From: Gemmatimonadota bacterium
GTDB taxonomy: Bacteria > Latescibacterota > UBA2968
Reading direction: 5' to 3'
NCBI GenBank assembly: GCA_002714465.1
Contig: PAXL01000016.1
Location: 70,355 to 96,342, forward strand
Length of the DNA stretch: 25,988 nt
Both the position numbers and the translations under genes were made by a program. Of this stretch, positions 1-8,107 are shown piece by piece. The notes beneath the pieces are model-generated. The model ran no database searches and had not been told where the DNA came from. It saw nothing but the letters and a program-made list of their open reading frames with translations. Positions within the stretch are counted from its first letter, which is position 1. The number at the start of each line of letters is the position of its first letter.

Positions 1-1385
1 CACAACTCATCCAGCGTCACCCCTGCATCCTGAGCCTTCTCTGACAGGTAACCCAGCGCCGCGTCTTCAAATGCCAGCCTGATCCCGTAGGCCTTCTCGA
101 AGGATGAGGTGAAGCTGACAACCTGCGACTCACCCAACACACGGCCAAGTCCTCCGGCTGGGTCGTCGACGATCTCCCTGTCGACCACGAGTGATTTCAC
201 CTCACGCGTGGGCAGCGCCTTCTCGAACTTGATGAGCACTCGCTCCGCGACGGACACAAGGCTACGTGCCCCAGTCTGCTCTTCGGCAGCGAGTTCGGCC
301 ATCTGTCTGAGGGCGTCGTTCTCGAAACTGAGCTCGATCCCGTACGCCAGAAAGTCACGCTTCTTTCCAACGGTCACGGAACAGGTCGGGTTCATCAGAA
401 TCTCGTAGAGATCATCGACGCTGAGCGGATCCAGAATCGCAGTTACAGGAAGTCTTCCCACAAATTCCGACTCGAACCCAAACTCGATCAGGTCCTCGGA
501 CCGAAGCACGCGGAGGTAGGTCGTACGATCCTCGACATCCGCCTCGCCGTTCGTTTTAAAACCGACACGAGTCTTGTTCAGCCGCCGCTTCACGATATCC
601 TCAAGTCCCGTAAAGGCTCCGCTCACGATGAACAATATGTTCCGTGTGCTGATCTTCTTCTTCTCCATCTTTCCGCTGCGCTGGAACTGCATCATAGACT
701 CCATCTGGGACGCCAAATCGTGCGGCGCTTTCAGATCGACGTCTGTCTCTTCCATCAGCTTCAGCAGGTTCCGCTGAACACCAGTCCTGGATACATCCGG
801 GCCTTTGAACTGCCCCGTCGACGAGGCAATTTTGTCGATCTCGTCAATATAGATGATCCCGTACTGCGCCTTTTCGATGCTTCCTTCGGCCTCGCGGACG
901 AGCTCCCGTACAAGGTCTTCAACGTCTCCCCCCACGTAACCCGTCTCGCTGAATTTGGTGGCGTCCCCTTTTACGAACGGCACGCCTATCCTGTCCGCAA
1001 TTAGCTTGATCAGGTACGTCTTCCCAACTCCAGTCGGACCGATCAGCATGATGTTGTTCTTAATATTACCGATGAAGCCGTTCCTGAAATCCGGGTCCTC
1101 TCGATCAAGCTTCATGCGATTGTAGTGCGTGCAGATCTTGGTCGCCAGGATCTCTTTGGCCTCGGCCTGCTTGACCACATACTCGTCTAGGTAGGCCTCG
1201 AGCTCCTCAGGCTTCAGGTCGAACTCGATGTCGTCTTCGATGGGGACCTCATCAGTCGGAGGACCCATCGAGGTGCCTTCTGGCTGTGAATCAGGGAAGA
1301 CCACCTGCGCGCCATACTTATTCTCGATAAATTCCTTTAGATCTTTCTGGATATCCGCCGGATTCACCGGCTTACTCTCGGACAT
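1..1385 (-). CDS. ClpX-like AAA+ protease ATPase, no zinc finger (partial)
   Basis: This is a ClpX-family AAA+ unfoldase; the family threads substrates into a partner peptidase, usually ClpP. About 461 residues are present and the C-terminus lies beyond the left edge. Visible motifs are Walker A GPTGVGKT (about 116-123), pore loop GYVG (149-152), Walker B IIYIDEID (177-184), and the ClpX-like stretch EFVGRLPV. A V-G-F tripeptide (about 274-276) sits where ClpX carries its IGF-type ClpP-docking loop, so docking to ClpP is plausible. Unlike standard ClpX, the first 60 residues have no Cys4 zinc-binding domain; they are acidic and Pro-rich instead. The chain also continues past the usual ClpX end. 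ATG at 1385 is preceded by AGGA at 7 nt. The gene is divergent from the cNMP-binding protein gene, with its own promoter-like site. The family call is firm; that it is the cell's main ClpX is uncertain. Confidence 0.88.
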   Translation of the reverse strand, partial: MSESKPVNPADIQKDLKEFIENKYGAQVVFPDSQPEGTSMGPPTDEVPIEDDIEFDLKPEELEAYLDEYVVKQAEAKEILATKICTHYNRMKLDREDPDFRNGFIGNIKNNIMLIGPTGVGKTYLIKLIADRIGVPFVKGDATKFSETGYVGGDVEDLVRELVREAEGSIEKAQYGIIYIDEIDKIASSTGQFKGPDVSRTGVQRNLLKLMEETDVDLKAPHDLASQMESMMQFQRSGKMEKKKISTRNILFIVSGAFTGLEDIVKRRLNKTRVGFKTNGEADVEDRTTYLRVLRSEDLIEFGFESEFVGRLPVTAILDPLSVDDLYEILMNPTCSVTVGKKRDFLAYGIELSFENDALRQMAELAAEEQTGARSLVSVAERVLIKFEKALPTREVKSLVVDREIVDDPAGGLGRVLGESQVVSFTSSFEKAYGIRLAFEDAALGYLSEKAQDAGVTLDEL

Positions 1386-1401
1386 CTAACATTCCTATTT
1401 T

Positions 1402-1429
1402 TTGCAGTGCGTTTTGGGCAGCTTATAGT
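1402..1429 (+). promoter_or_regulatory. Candidate sigma70-like promoter for the cNMP-binding/RqcH pair
   Basis: TTGCAG (1402-1407), a 16-nt spacer and TATAGT (1424-1429) lie about 95 nt before the ATG at 1523. The site partly shares the divergent intergenic region with the promoter of the opposite gene. It is a weaker match than that promoter. Confidence 0.35.
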
Positions 1430-1451
1430 ACTTTATCGTGCTGTAGTCGAA

Positions 1452-1480
1452 ACAATATCCGTTCCTTTGGCGCTTGTCAA
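1452..1480 (-). promoter_or_regulatory. Sigma70-like promoter for the ClpX-like gene
   Basis: On the minus strand a perfect TTGACA (1480-1475) is followed after 17 nt by TATTGT (1457-1452). This lies about 65 nt upstream of the ATG at 1385. It is a pattern match only; no start-site data exist. Confidence 0.55.
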
Positions 1481-1522
1481 GACGGGGGCGTTTCAGAGAA
1501 ATCATAGACGGAGACCATTTCC

Positions 1523-2008
1523 ATGGAGACGAATCAACTTCGTAATATTATCCGCAGAATCCCGATTCTGCACGGATTCACGAACGATCAGGTCGAAAGA
1601 GTCATCGACGCCTGCAGAGAGGAAGCTTTTGGTGAAGGCACCTCGGTCTTCCAAGAGAGTGATGAACCTCAGGGCATCTACATTCTGTTATCAGGGCTGC
1701 TCCAAGTGCAAACGCCGACAGGAGGCGAAATTGCAACGATAGGTGAGATGGGCGTGGTCGGCGAGATGGGTGTCCTGACTGGAGAGCCGAGAGCAGCGAG
1801 CGTCGTCGCCTTGCGGGACTCGAAGACGCTTTGTATCGGCAAACAAGCCCTGTTCGAATTGATGGACTCGGACAAAGACATGGGCTACAAGATCTACCAG
1901 AACGTGACTCATATCCTCGCAGATCGTCTCAGGGACAACAACATACTGCTCGAGCAGCAGTATTTGGTTCTGGACGACCTCGTCGGCGGCGGACGCGGCG
2001 GGGCGTGA
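1523..2008 (+). CDS. Stand-alone cyclic nucleotide-binding domain protein
   Basis: This 161-residue protein is a single Crp-type cNMP-binding beta-roll. The phosphate-binding cassette is clear: G-E at about 80-81, then LTGEPRAASVVA, with R90 where the family binds the cyclic phosphate. The C-terminal 60 residues are helical and carry no helix-turn-helix, so it is unlikely to be a DNA-binding CRP/FNR factor. A ligand sensor acting by protein contact is more likely (inference). ATG at 1523 has a GGAGA about 8 nt upstream. Its TGA overlaps the GTG start of the RqcH gene (GTGA), which implies translational coupling. The ligand (cAMP, cGMP or none) cannot be read from the sequence. Confidence 0.85.
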   Translation: METNQLRNIIRRIPILHGFTNDQVERVIDACREEAFGEGTSVFQESDEPQGIYILLSGLLQVQTPTGGEIATIGEMGVVGEMGVLTGEPRAASVVALRDSKTLCIGKQALFELMDSDKDMGYKIYQNVTHILADRLRDNNILLEQQYLVLDDLVGGGRGGA

Positions 2009-3708
2009 ACCTCAGCCACCTGACGCTACGACGCCTGCTTCTGGACCTAAAGCCGCTCGAAGGCTCGTTGATCCAGGACGCCTCGCTCGCTCAGCCGAAC
2101 ACGCTCATACTCGATTTAGCTAAGACTGGTGGCGCACCCGTCACCCGCCTTCTGGTTTCCGGTTCACGGTCACAATCCCGCATCTGCATAACCGAATTCG
2201 GATTCCCCTCAAGCCCCGACCGCCCCCCGTGGGTCGAACGCTACCTGCTAAAAGCCCGCATCCTGTCGATTAGCCTCCAGCCCGACGACCGCATCTTGGC
2301 CGTAAAAATGGACAAGCAGGATCGTGTTGGGAGCCGCTATACCTCTACCTTGGTGATCGAGATGATCGCTCAGGACAGCAACGCGATCCTTGTCGACCCA
2401 AGCGGAAAAATCCAGGGGCTGCTTCGAACCCATACATCGGAGCGCAGAAAGCTCCACCCCGGTGCCACATTCTCAGCCGCCCCCCCCCAGGATCGCGCGC
2501 TCCCCGAAAGTATTGACGCCACCCGATTCAGATCCTCAGTCTCCGCCGCCGAAGACCCTGTTGACGCGGTCATCTCGCTCTGCGCCGGCATGGATAGAAA
2601 CCTAGCTAGGGAGTTGGTCTACCGAGCTGAGCAATTAAATTCAGACCTCCTGACCACAATCCGAGACATCTACACCGAACCGCCCTTCGATGAATCTCCC
2701 GGATGCATCCTCTCTCCCGCAGGACGCCGAACCGCCCCCGTAGCCTACAAACCTTTGCACCTTTCAGACGAGCGGTTCGAGGCGACCGAGACGATCAGCG
2801 TCGCGATCGAACGCACTTTTGAGGATGGACTCAAGGGAATCGAGAAACGGGGAAAAAAGAAGGATCTCCTCCGTACGGTAACGCGCGCAGTCAAAACCGC
2901 GATTACCAAACGAGAACGGATCGCCTGCGATTTAGAGAAGGCTCGTGATGCCGACACATTGGAAAAGAAAGGCAGCCTAATCCTGGCTAATCCGCAAGCC
3001 ATCGAACCTAGAGCTTCTTCGGTCGATCTGAAGGACCTGTTCAGCGACACACCGGCAACAGTCACGATCAAGCTGAATCCGAACCAAAGTCCGGCAGAGA
3101 ACGGCGAGGGCTACCTCAAGCGAGCAGCCAAGGCCAGAAAGTCTGTGCCCGTTCTCGAGCGACGACTGAGGCAGACCGGAGAGACGATCGCTGAACTCGA
3201 GTCGCTTTCTCAGGAGCTAGAAGGACTTGAGGGCGAGTCGGCCATCGACGCCTTCAGGACACAGCTCGTCGATCGTGGTCTGATTCGTGCACCGCGCCCC
3301 AAGACAAGACCCGGCAATCCGGACTCATCAGGCTTTCATCCCCGCCGTTACCGCACATCCGACGGATGGGAGATTTGGGTCGGCCGAAACAACTCTGAAA
3401 ACGACCGGATCACCAAGACCGCTCCCAGAAACGCGATATGGTTCCACACTCACGGTTGTCCGGGTTCTCACGTATTACTTCGCCCCCGTGACCAGCGTGA
3501 GCCTTCCGCCGAAGCACTCAACGACGCAGCCAGCCTCGCCGCCTACTGGAGCAAGGCGCGCGGCTCGAAAACCGTCCCCGTCAACTACACCGAAGCCCGC
3601 TACGTCCAGAAACCCAAAGGAGCGCCTCCAGGTCTCGTCACTATCCGAAACGAGAAAACGCTTTTCGTACGACCTCACGAAATCGACAGGTGGAATTTAG
3701 AGGAGTAG
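2005..3708 (+). CDS. rqcH: RqcH/NFACT family ribosome quality control protein
   Basis: This is an NFACT-family (Rqc2/RqcH, formerly 'fibronectin-binding') protein of 567 residues. RqcH binds stalled 50S subunits with peptidyl-tRNA and recruits tRNA-Ala to add alanine tails for degradation. Visible parts are the NFACT-N domain with a D-R pair at 95-96 (PDDRIL), matching the Asp-Arg pair needed for tail synthesis in characterised RqcH; a central charged coiled-coil region (about 270-420); and the C-terminal NFACT-R domain with WVGRNNSENDRIT, IWFHTHGCPGSHVLLR and VNYTEARYVQKPKGAPPG. I chose GTG at 2005 because the open frame upstream only overlaps the preceding gene, and homology begins with NLSHLTLRRLL. 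It overlaps the upstream stop by 4 nt. The alanine-tailing function is inferred from the family. Confidence 0.88.
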   Translation: MNLSHLTLRRLLLDLKPLEGSLIQDASLAQPNTLILDLAKTGGAPVTRLLVSGSRSQSRICITEFGFPSSPDRPPWVERYLLKARILSISLQPDDRILAVKMDKQDRVGSRYTSTLVIEMIAQDSNAILVDPSGKIQGLLRTHTSERRKLHPGATFSAAPPQDRALPESIDATRFRSSVSAAEDPVDAVISLCAGMDRNLARELVYRAEQLNSDLLTTIRDIYTEPPFDESPGCILSPAGRRTAPVAYKPLHLSDERFEATETISVAIERTFEDGLKGIEKRGKKKDLLRTVTRAVKTAITKRERIACDLEKARDADTLEKKGSLILANPQAIEPRASSVDLKDLFSDTPATVTIKLNPNQSPAENGEGYLKRAAKARKSVPVLERRLRQTGETIAELESLSQELEGLEGESAIDAFRTQLVDRGLIRAPRPKTRPGNPDSSGFHPRRYRTSDGWEIWVGRNNSENDRITKTAPRNAIWFHTHGCPGSHVLLRPRDQREPSAEALNDAASLAAYWSKARGSKTVPVNYTEARYVQKPKGAPPGLVTIRNEKTLFVRPHEIDRWNLEE

Positions 3709-3798
3709 ATACTCTTCCTGCGAAGGCTCGACGCGAAAAAGTGTAACCAATTCCTCTCGCAAGAGTTCGGGGTGCTGCCAGAGTTCCAGTTTCAGCGA

Positions 3799-3814
3799 CA
3801 ACCCTTAAGGGTTG
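3799..3814. repeat. 16-bp perfect palindrome between convergent genes
   Basis: CAACCCTTAAGGGTTG is fully self-complementary and would form a 6-bp stem with a TTAA loop on either strand. It sits in the 155-nt gap between the stop of the RqcH gene and the stop of the barrel-like protein gene. No T-run follows on either strand, so a canonical intrinsic terminator is not supported; a bidirectional transcription-end hairpin is possible. Confidence 0.5.
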
Positions 3815-3863
3815 ATTCATACGGGGTCATCAGACCGATCGGGCTCGTTTGAAAGTTGACCGA

Positions 3864-4598
3864 TCACCTGCCCCTTACTACCTCCACCCGCACCTCCCAG
3901 ACCCGTCCACCACCATCCTCAAGCACATTCTTCAAGTGCCCCCCTAAGGTCACTTTCTCGACCACCCACAACCTTGCACCGACACTCAGATTCCCTCGCC
4001 CGAGCGCCTGTCCCCCGTTGTCGTTGAACCCAAACTGATACTCTACGAGCAATGAAAATCGCTCCGAAATTTCGAGGTCGGCGCCAAGGAACCCGGTCAG
4101 GGAATCATCGCCATCGTCGTCCTCCAGACTGCGGTTAAGACCAAAGTGCACGCCGCCCTGACCGATCGGGTTTGCATAGTTGCGGCTGAACACGCCGTAT
4201 ATACCGAGCGACTTCGATGCGTAGCGTTCAAGCTGGTCGTCATAGGGCCCGAAACCCTGAGACCGGAAACCGATCGCAAAGGCCGGACGCGACGAGGTTT
4301 CGTTCAGTATACGGATCCGACCGGACACACCCGGGTCGGGGTTCCAGTTCACCGAACCGTCACCGATCAGGGCCGAGCCACCGAAAGACATATTGACGAC
4401 CACCCGCCCCCAGAACCCGTAGCTGATTCCTCCCAGCAGACCAACGCCCTCTGAGGCAAGCAGATCGGCAGACATGACCCCGTGCGGGAGTGTGCCTGCG
4501 GTGGGCGTTTCGACTAGCCATCGTGGTTCGACCGCAAGGCCAGATGCGGGACTCCATGCGAAAACAATCCCGAACAGGAAGCCGAACACCCTACACAT
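3864..4598 (-). CDS. Secreted, probable outer-membrane beta-barrel protein (YjbH-like)
   Basis: This 244-residue protein begins with a signal peptide: a short N-terminus, the hydrophobic run VFGFLFGIVFAW, then a likely cleavage around ASGLA. The remainder is rich in Gly, Asn and aromatics with alternating amphipathic strands, and ends with a barrel-like stretch. Stretches such as FAIGFRSQGFGPYDD and YGVFSRNY resemble YjbH-type barrel proteins, so the family assignment is tentative. The open frame continues upstream to 4727, but I chose ATG 4598 because the signal peptide starts there and it overlaps the tsaE stop by 8 nt. It is the last gene of the leftward PorX cluster. Export and an outer-membrane location are inferred; the function is unknown. 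Confidence 0.68.
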   Translation of the reverse strand: MCRVFGFLFGIVFAWSPASGLAVEPRWLVETPTAGTLPHGVMSADLLASEGVGLLGGISYGFWGRVVVNMSFGGSALIGDGSVNWNPDPGVSGRIRILNETSSRPAFAIGFRSQGFGPYDDQLERYASKSLGIYGVFSRNYANPIGQGGVHFGLNRSLEDDDGDDSLTGFLGADLEISERFSLLVEYQFGFNDNGGQALGRGNLSVGARLWVVEKVTLGGHLKNVLEDGGGRVWEVRVEVVRGR

Positions 4599-5049
4599 CC
4601 GCGGCCAACCTTCCCCACCGAACGTTGAAGTGACGCACATTCTCGCCGGCGTGTTCAATCTGTATCGATGTGTGGTCTTCGGGCAGCAGATCACCTGCCA
4701 TGTCCGCCCACTCCACAAGGCAAACACCTTGACCGTAGAAGTAATCTTCGCAGCCCAGATCGAGCAGCTCTTCCTCGCCCATTAGCCGGTAGAGGTCAAA
4801 GTGATAGACCGGGAGGGAACGGCCTCCAGCGCCGATACCGTTGTATTCGTTGATGAGGATGAAGGTAGGGCTGGTGACGTGCTCGGTCACACCAACAGCT
4901 TCGCACACAGACTGAACGAGGCAGGTCTTTCCACTGCCGAGCTGTCCGATCAGTCCGACCACCGCTCCCGGTCTCAATAGTGCCGCAAGTCGCCGACCAA
5001 ACGCCTGCGTCTCGGCGGGCGCGTTTGTTGTGAAGCTCTCTGAGGGCAC
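4591..5049 (-). CDS. tsaE: TsaE, tRNA t6A modification ATPase
   Basis: TsaE is the ATPase partner of the TsaD-TsaB complex that makes threonylcarbamoyl-adenosine at position 37 of ANN-decoding tRNAs. The 152-residue length is normal. Motifs are Walker A GQLGSGKT (35-42), TSPTF (59-63), HFDLYRL (83-89) and VEWAD (112-116). The start is GTG at 5049, 7 nt after the porX stop, and the gene's own stop overlaps the start of the barrel protein, so it is embedded in a tightly packed unit. tsaB, a frequent neighbour, is not seen in the window. Confidence 0.95.
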   Translation of the reverse strand: MPSESFTTNAPAETQAFGRRLAALLRPGAVVGLIGQLGSGKTCLVQSVCEAVGVTEHVTSPTFILINEYNGIGAGGRSLPVYHFDLYRLMGEEELLDLGCEDYFYGQGVCLVEWADMAGDLLPEDHTSIQIEHAGENVRHFNVRWGRLAADV

Positions 5050-5056
5050 GACAGTA

Positions 5057-6631
5057 CTACTTACCTTCCATCACGGCTACCGGGAGTATCATCTCCTCAA
5101 GCGAGACCCCGCCGTGCTGGAAGCTGTCAGCATACTTCTGCTCATACTCGTTGAACTTCGTGGGATACACGAAGTAGTAGTCTTCCTTCGCAAACATAAA
5201 GTTCGTCCCCGATCCAACAGTTGGGAGCCCGAAATGATCCGGATCTTTCAGATGCACCGAATTCCTAGCGTCGCTTCGAAGGCTCTTGCCGAACTTGTAT
5301 CGAAGATTCGTTGAGGTGTCCCGGTTACCGTAAGCGACGGTCGCATGCGAGCTGAGCACACAACCGTGATCCGTCGTCAGAACGACCACCGAGTCTGTAG
5401 CAGCCAGCTTGCGCAGCATCTCGAACAACGAGGAGTGTGAGAACCAAGATCTAGCCAGCGATCGGAAAGCCGACTCGTCGGGCGCCATCTCCTTCAGAAT
5501 TTCGGACTCTGAACGCCCGTGCGTCAGCATGTCGAGGAAGTTGTAGACAACTGACATCAGAGGGAAGGCCCTGTAAGAATGGACCTTCTTCACCATGTGG
5601 TTACCCTCAGCGATGTCGAGAACCTTCACATATCGCGTCTCCATACGGAGCTTTGGGTCGATCTCCGCAAGTTGCCGATCCATCAGCTGGTGTTCGTGCC
5701 GATTGCGGCTTCCTTCGTCGTCTCTCGTGCCCTTCCACTCGTCCGGATAGAGCTTAGCCACATCGCACGGGAACAGCCCGCTGAAGATCGCATTGCGCGA
5801 GTAGGGCGTCGCCGTCGGCAGGATGGAGTAGTGATACTCCATCTGGATGTTGAAGTGATCCGCGAGCAGAGGTTGGATCGCCATCCAGTGATCGAGCCGC
5901 ATACAATCCACGACGATAAAGAACACCTGGCGACCGTCCAGAAGCGGTGGTGTGACGAACTCAGAAACGATATCGACCGAGAGCAACGGCGAATCTTCCT
6001 CGTCCAGAATCCATCTCGCATAGTGCCTTTCTACAAACTTCCCGAACTCTTGGTTGCACGATCGTCTCAGGTCCCTGTGCATCTGGAGCAGACCAGGGTC
6101 GTGGAACAGGTCCAGCTGGATATCCCATTCCGAACACCGAACGTGCAAATCAATCCAGTCCTGCCACGATGAGGCCTGCGAATTCTGATCTCTCAGCCGG
6201 TTCGCAGCGGCCACGTAGTCCCTACCCATCCGGTCCTTCTGAATCTGCCGGGCGTCCAGCAGCTTCTTGCACGCCATCAGGATCTGACTCGGGTTGACCG
6301 GCTTAGTCAGGTAGTCATCAATCCGATGACCCAGAGCCTGCTCCATCACCCGCTCTTCCTCATTCTTCGTGATCATGATAACCGGGATGTGCGGATTGAA
6401 ATCCTTGATCACCTGCAGGGTCTTCAGTCCGTCTTTGCCCGGCATCATCTCATCCAGCAGTACCACATACGGTGCCTGACGTTTCACGGCCGCGATCGCG
6501 TCATCACCGTTGGTCACCGGATCGACATCGTAGCCCCGGTCCTTCAGAAAGATGATGTGTGGACGCAGCAGCTCAATCTCATCGTCCGCCCACAGAATCT
6601 GCTTCTGATCAGTTTCTGTAACTGTCGCCAT
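5057..6631 (-). CDS. porX: PorX-type response regulator with C-terminal PglZ phosphatase domain
   Basis: This 524-residue protein has two parts. Residues 10-125 are a CheY-like receiver with acidic D16-D17, phosphoacceptor D60 (VVLLDEMMPG) and K110 (DYLTKP). Residues about 235-524 are a PglZ/alkaline-phosphatase-superfamily domain with D242 (VVDCMRLDHW), T275 in PTATPYSRNAIFSG, D421-H422 (TTDHG) and H506 (FQHGG), the expected metal and catalytic ligands. This matches PorX, known in Bacteroidota as a regulator of type IX secretion, whose PglZ domain hydrolyses phosphodiester or oligonucleotide substrates. ATG at 6631 is chosen because AGGAAGG lies 8 nt upstream and homology begins just after; the frame stays open to 6853 without homology. 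The histidine kinase gene lies 98 nt upstream, a likely cognate partner. A T9SS role here is not shown. Confidence 0.9.
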   Translation of the reverse strand: MATVTETDQKQILWADDEIELLRPHIIFLKDRGYDVDPVTNGDDAIAAVKRQAPYVVLLDEMMPGKDGLKTLQVIKDFNPHIPVIMITKNEEERVMEQALGHRIDDYLTKPVNPSQILMACKKLLDARQIQKDRMGRDYVAAANRLRDQNSQASSWQDWIDLHVRCSEWDIQLDLFHDPGLLQMHRDLRRSCNQEFGKFVERHYARWILDEEDSPLLSVDIVSEFVTPPLLDGRQVFFIVVDCMRLDHWMAIQPLLADHFNIQMEYHYSILPTATPYSRNAIFSGLFPCDVAKLYPDEWKGTRDDEGSRNRHEHQLMDRQLAEIDPKLRMETRYVKVLDIAEGNHMVKKVHSYRAFPLMSVVYNFLDMLTHGRSESEILKEMAPDESAFRSLARSWFSHSSLFEMLRKLAATDSVVVLTTDHGCVLSSHATVAYGNRDTSTNLRYKFGKSLRSDARNSVHLKDPDHFGLPTVGSGTNFMFAKEDYYFVYPTKFNEYEQKYADSFQHGGVSLEEMILPVAVMEGK

Positions 6632-6729
6632 ATCATTGACCTTCCTCTTCCACTGAGGATCGCTTGAACGTCCCCTGGAACCACTTACGTTCTTCTGAAG
6701 CGGTCCACTAGGAACGCCCTTGCTCTTAT

Positions 6730-8040
6730 CTATCTTATCGGCAGCGAGACCTGAAAAGTAGTGCCCACATCGGGCACGCTCGAAAGAACCTCGATCTTGC
6801 CTTTGTGATAATCTTCCACGATCCGCTTCACAAACGATAGCCCGAGTCCCCACCCCCGCTTCTTCGTACTGTAGCCTGGCAGAAAAACCTGCTTCACAGC
6901 GTTCGGTAAGATCCCCTTCCCGTTATCCTCGAAGGTGACGTCGATCCACTCTCCGGCTTCCCGGATCTTCGTCGAGACACGAATTCGTCCGGATGTTCGG
7001 CCTTCGAGCGCATCGGCCGCATTCTTGAGCAAATTCTCGAAAGCCCACCCAAGCAGCTCTCGGTTCATCGGCACCGAAGGCATCGCTTCGGATTCGTAGT
7101 CTAGCGAAACATCGCTAGGCAGCCGATTCCTCAGGTAGGTCGTCGTGTCTCCGATCACCTCGTTAAGACTGCCGATCCGGAGTTCAGGCGTTGAGCCGAT
7201 CTGGCTGAACCGGGACGCTATCTTCGTAAGCCGACTCGTGTCGTTCTCCATCTCCCGCACGATCTGTGTCAAACGCTCTTCTAGCTCGTCCGAATTCGAT
7301 TCCCTTACACGCTCTATCTCACCCTTGAGCAGTTCGGTCCATCCCGATAGCGAAGAAAGAGGTGTCCCCAGCTGATGCGCGGTCTCTCGTGCCAGGCCGA
7401 CCCAGATCGAACGCTGCTCACTGTTTTTGATGTGCCGGAACCCGCCATATCCGACCCCCACAAAGAGTCCCGTCACCAGAAGCGCCACCACGGGCAGCCA
7501 AGACAACCTATCGAGCAGGACCGAATCTCCATAGTGAAGCACAAGATCTCCGATATAGGGCATCTCCATTGGAAGAGGCGGATTCCCAAGATCGAGCCTT
7601 CGAACCACCTCCGTGACGGACTGAATCGTCTCAGGTGTCCGTTCTTCAGGCGAAAACCCGATGTTCTTCCAAACCTGCGGGCTACCATCTCCGTCCGTGA
7701 TCACAACGGGGAAGTCGCTTTGCTGGATCGTCCGAAAGATGATCTGGATGTCGGAGTCAGACTCAGCAACGACGACCGTATCGAGCATGGCAAGTTTATA
7801 CGTGAAGGCATAGAGCTCGATCATGTGCCGGGCCATCTGCCTGGCAGGCCTAACGACGAAGATCTGAGTATAGATCATGAACGCTAGTATCAGGATAGAG
7901 GCTGTCAGGAAGAGGTATGCGCCAAACCGTTGGCTGTTCGACACCACCACCTGCCGGATGGCGCTCCAGGTCCTCGACCAACGTGAGTCCGCGGTGGGCT
8001 CGGGTGGTGCCGCGCGGCTGATGCTTTCAGTAAATACCAT
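6730..8040 (-). CDS. Membrane sensor histidine kinase, likely partner of PorX
   Basis: This is a 436-residue two-pass inner-membrane kinase. TM1 is about 41-60 and TM2 about 181-200, flanking a roughly 115-residue periplasmic sensor region. The cytoplasmic part carries the H-box ETAHQLGTPLSSLSGW with H222, an N-box with N336, N340 and D343, the G1 box DNGKGI (from 372), and the G2 box GWGLGL (396-401). There is no HAMP domain of normal length. The ETAHQLGTPLSSL form of the H-box resembles kinases found in Bacteroidota, including PorY-type kinases, and porX follows directly, so phosphotransfer to PorX D60 is a reasonable inference. ATG at 8040 has a poor Shine-Dalgarno. The signal sensed is unknown. 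Confidence 0.9.
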   Translation of the reverse strand: MVFTESISRAAPPEPTADSRWSRTWSAIRQVVVSNSQRFGAYLFLTASILILAFMIYTQIFVVRPARQMARHMIELYAFTYKLAMLDTVVVAESDSDIQIIFRTIQQSDFPVVITDGDGSPQVWKNIGFSPEERTPETIQSVTEVVRRLDLGNPPLPMEMPYIGDLVLHYGDSVLLDRLSWLPVVALLVTGLFVGVGYGGFRHIKNSEQRSIWVGLARETAHQLGTPLSSLSGWTELLKGEIERVRESNSDELEERLTQIVREMENDTSRLTKIASRFSQIGSTPELRIGSLNEVIGDTTTYLRNRLPSDVSLDYESEAMPSVPMNRELLGWAFENLLKNAADALEGRTSGRIRVSTKIREAGEWIDVTFEDNGKGILPNAVKQVFLPGYSTKKRGWGLGLSFVKRIVEDYHKGKIEVLSSVPDVGTTFQVSLPIR

Positions 8041-8064
8041 GCCGGATACCCATGTAGAGTGAGC

Positions 8065-8088
8065 GTACCGGTGTGTATACTCCGGTAC
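8065..8088. repeat. Inverted repeat in the flippase-kinase gap
   Basis: GTACCGG (8065-8071) and CCGGTAC (8082-8088) are perfect complements around a 10-nt centre. They fall within the 67-nt space between the end of the flippase-like gene and the start of the kinase gene. The T-run on the transcribed strand precedes the stem rather than following it, so this is not an ordinary terminator. A protein-binding operator or an mRNA hairpin are both possible. Confidence 0.45.
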
Positions 8089-8107
8089 AGCCGAAAAAAT
8101 TCCAATC

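Noticed and set aside
4599..4727. Upstream extension of the barrel-like protein to residue 1 at 4727
   Set aside because: It runs inside tsaE in another frame, shows no homology, and would bury the signal peptide that begins at 4598.
6632..6853. Upstream extension of PorX by 74 codons
   Set aside because: It overlaps the 3' end of the kinase gene, has no receiver homology, and the ATG at 6631 has a strong ribosome site.
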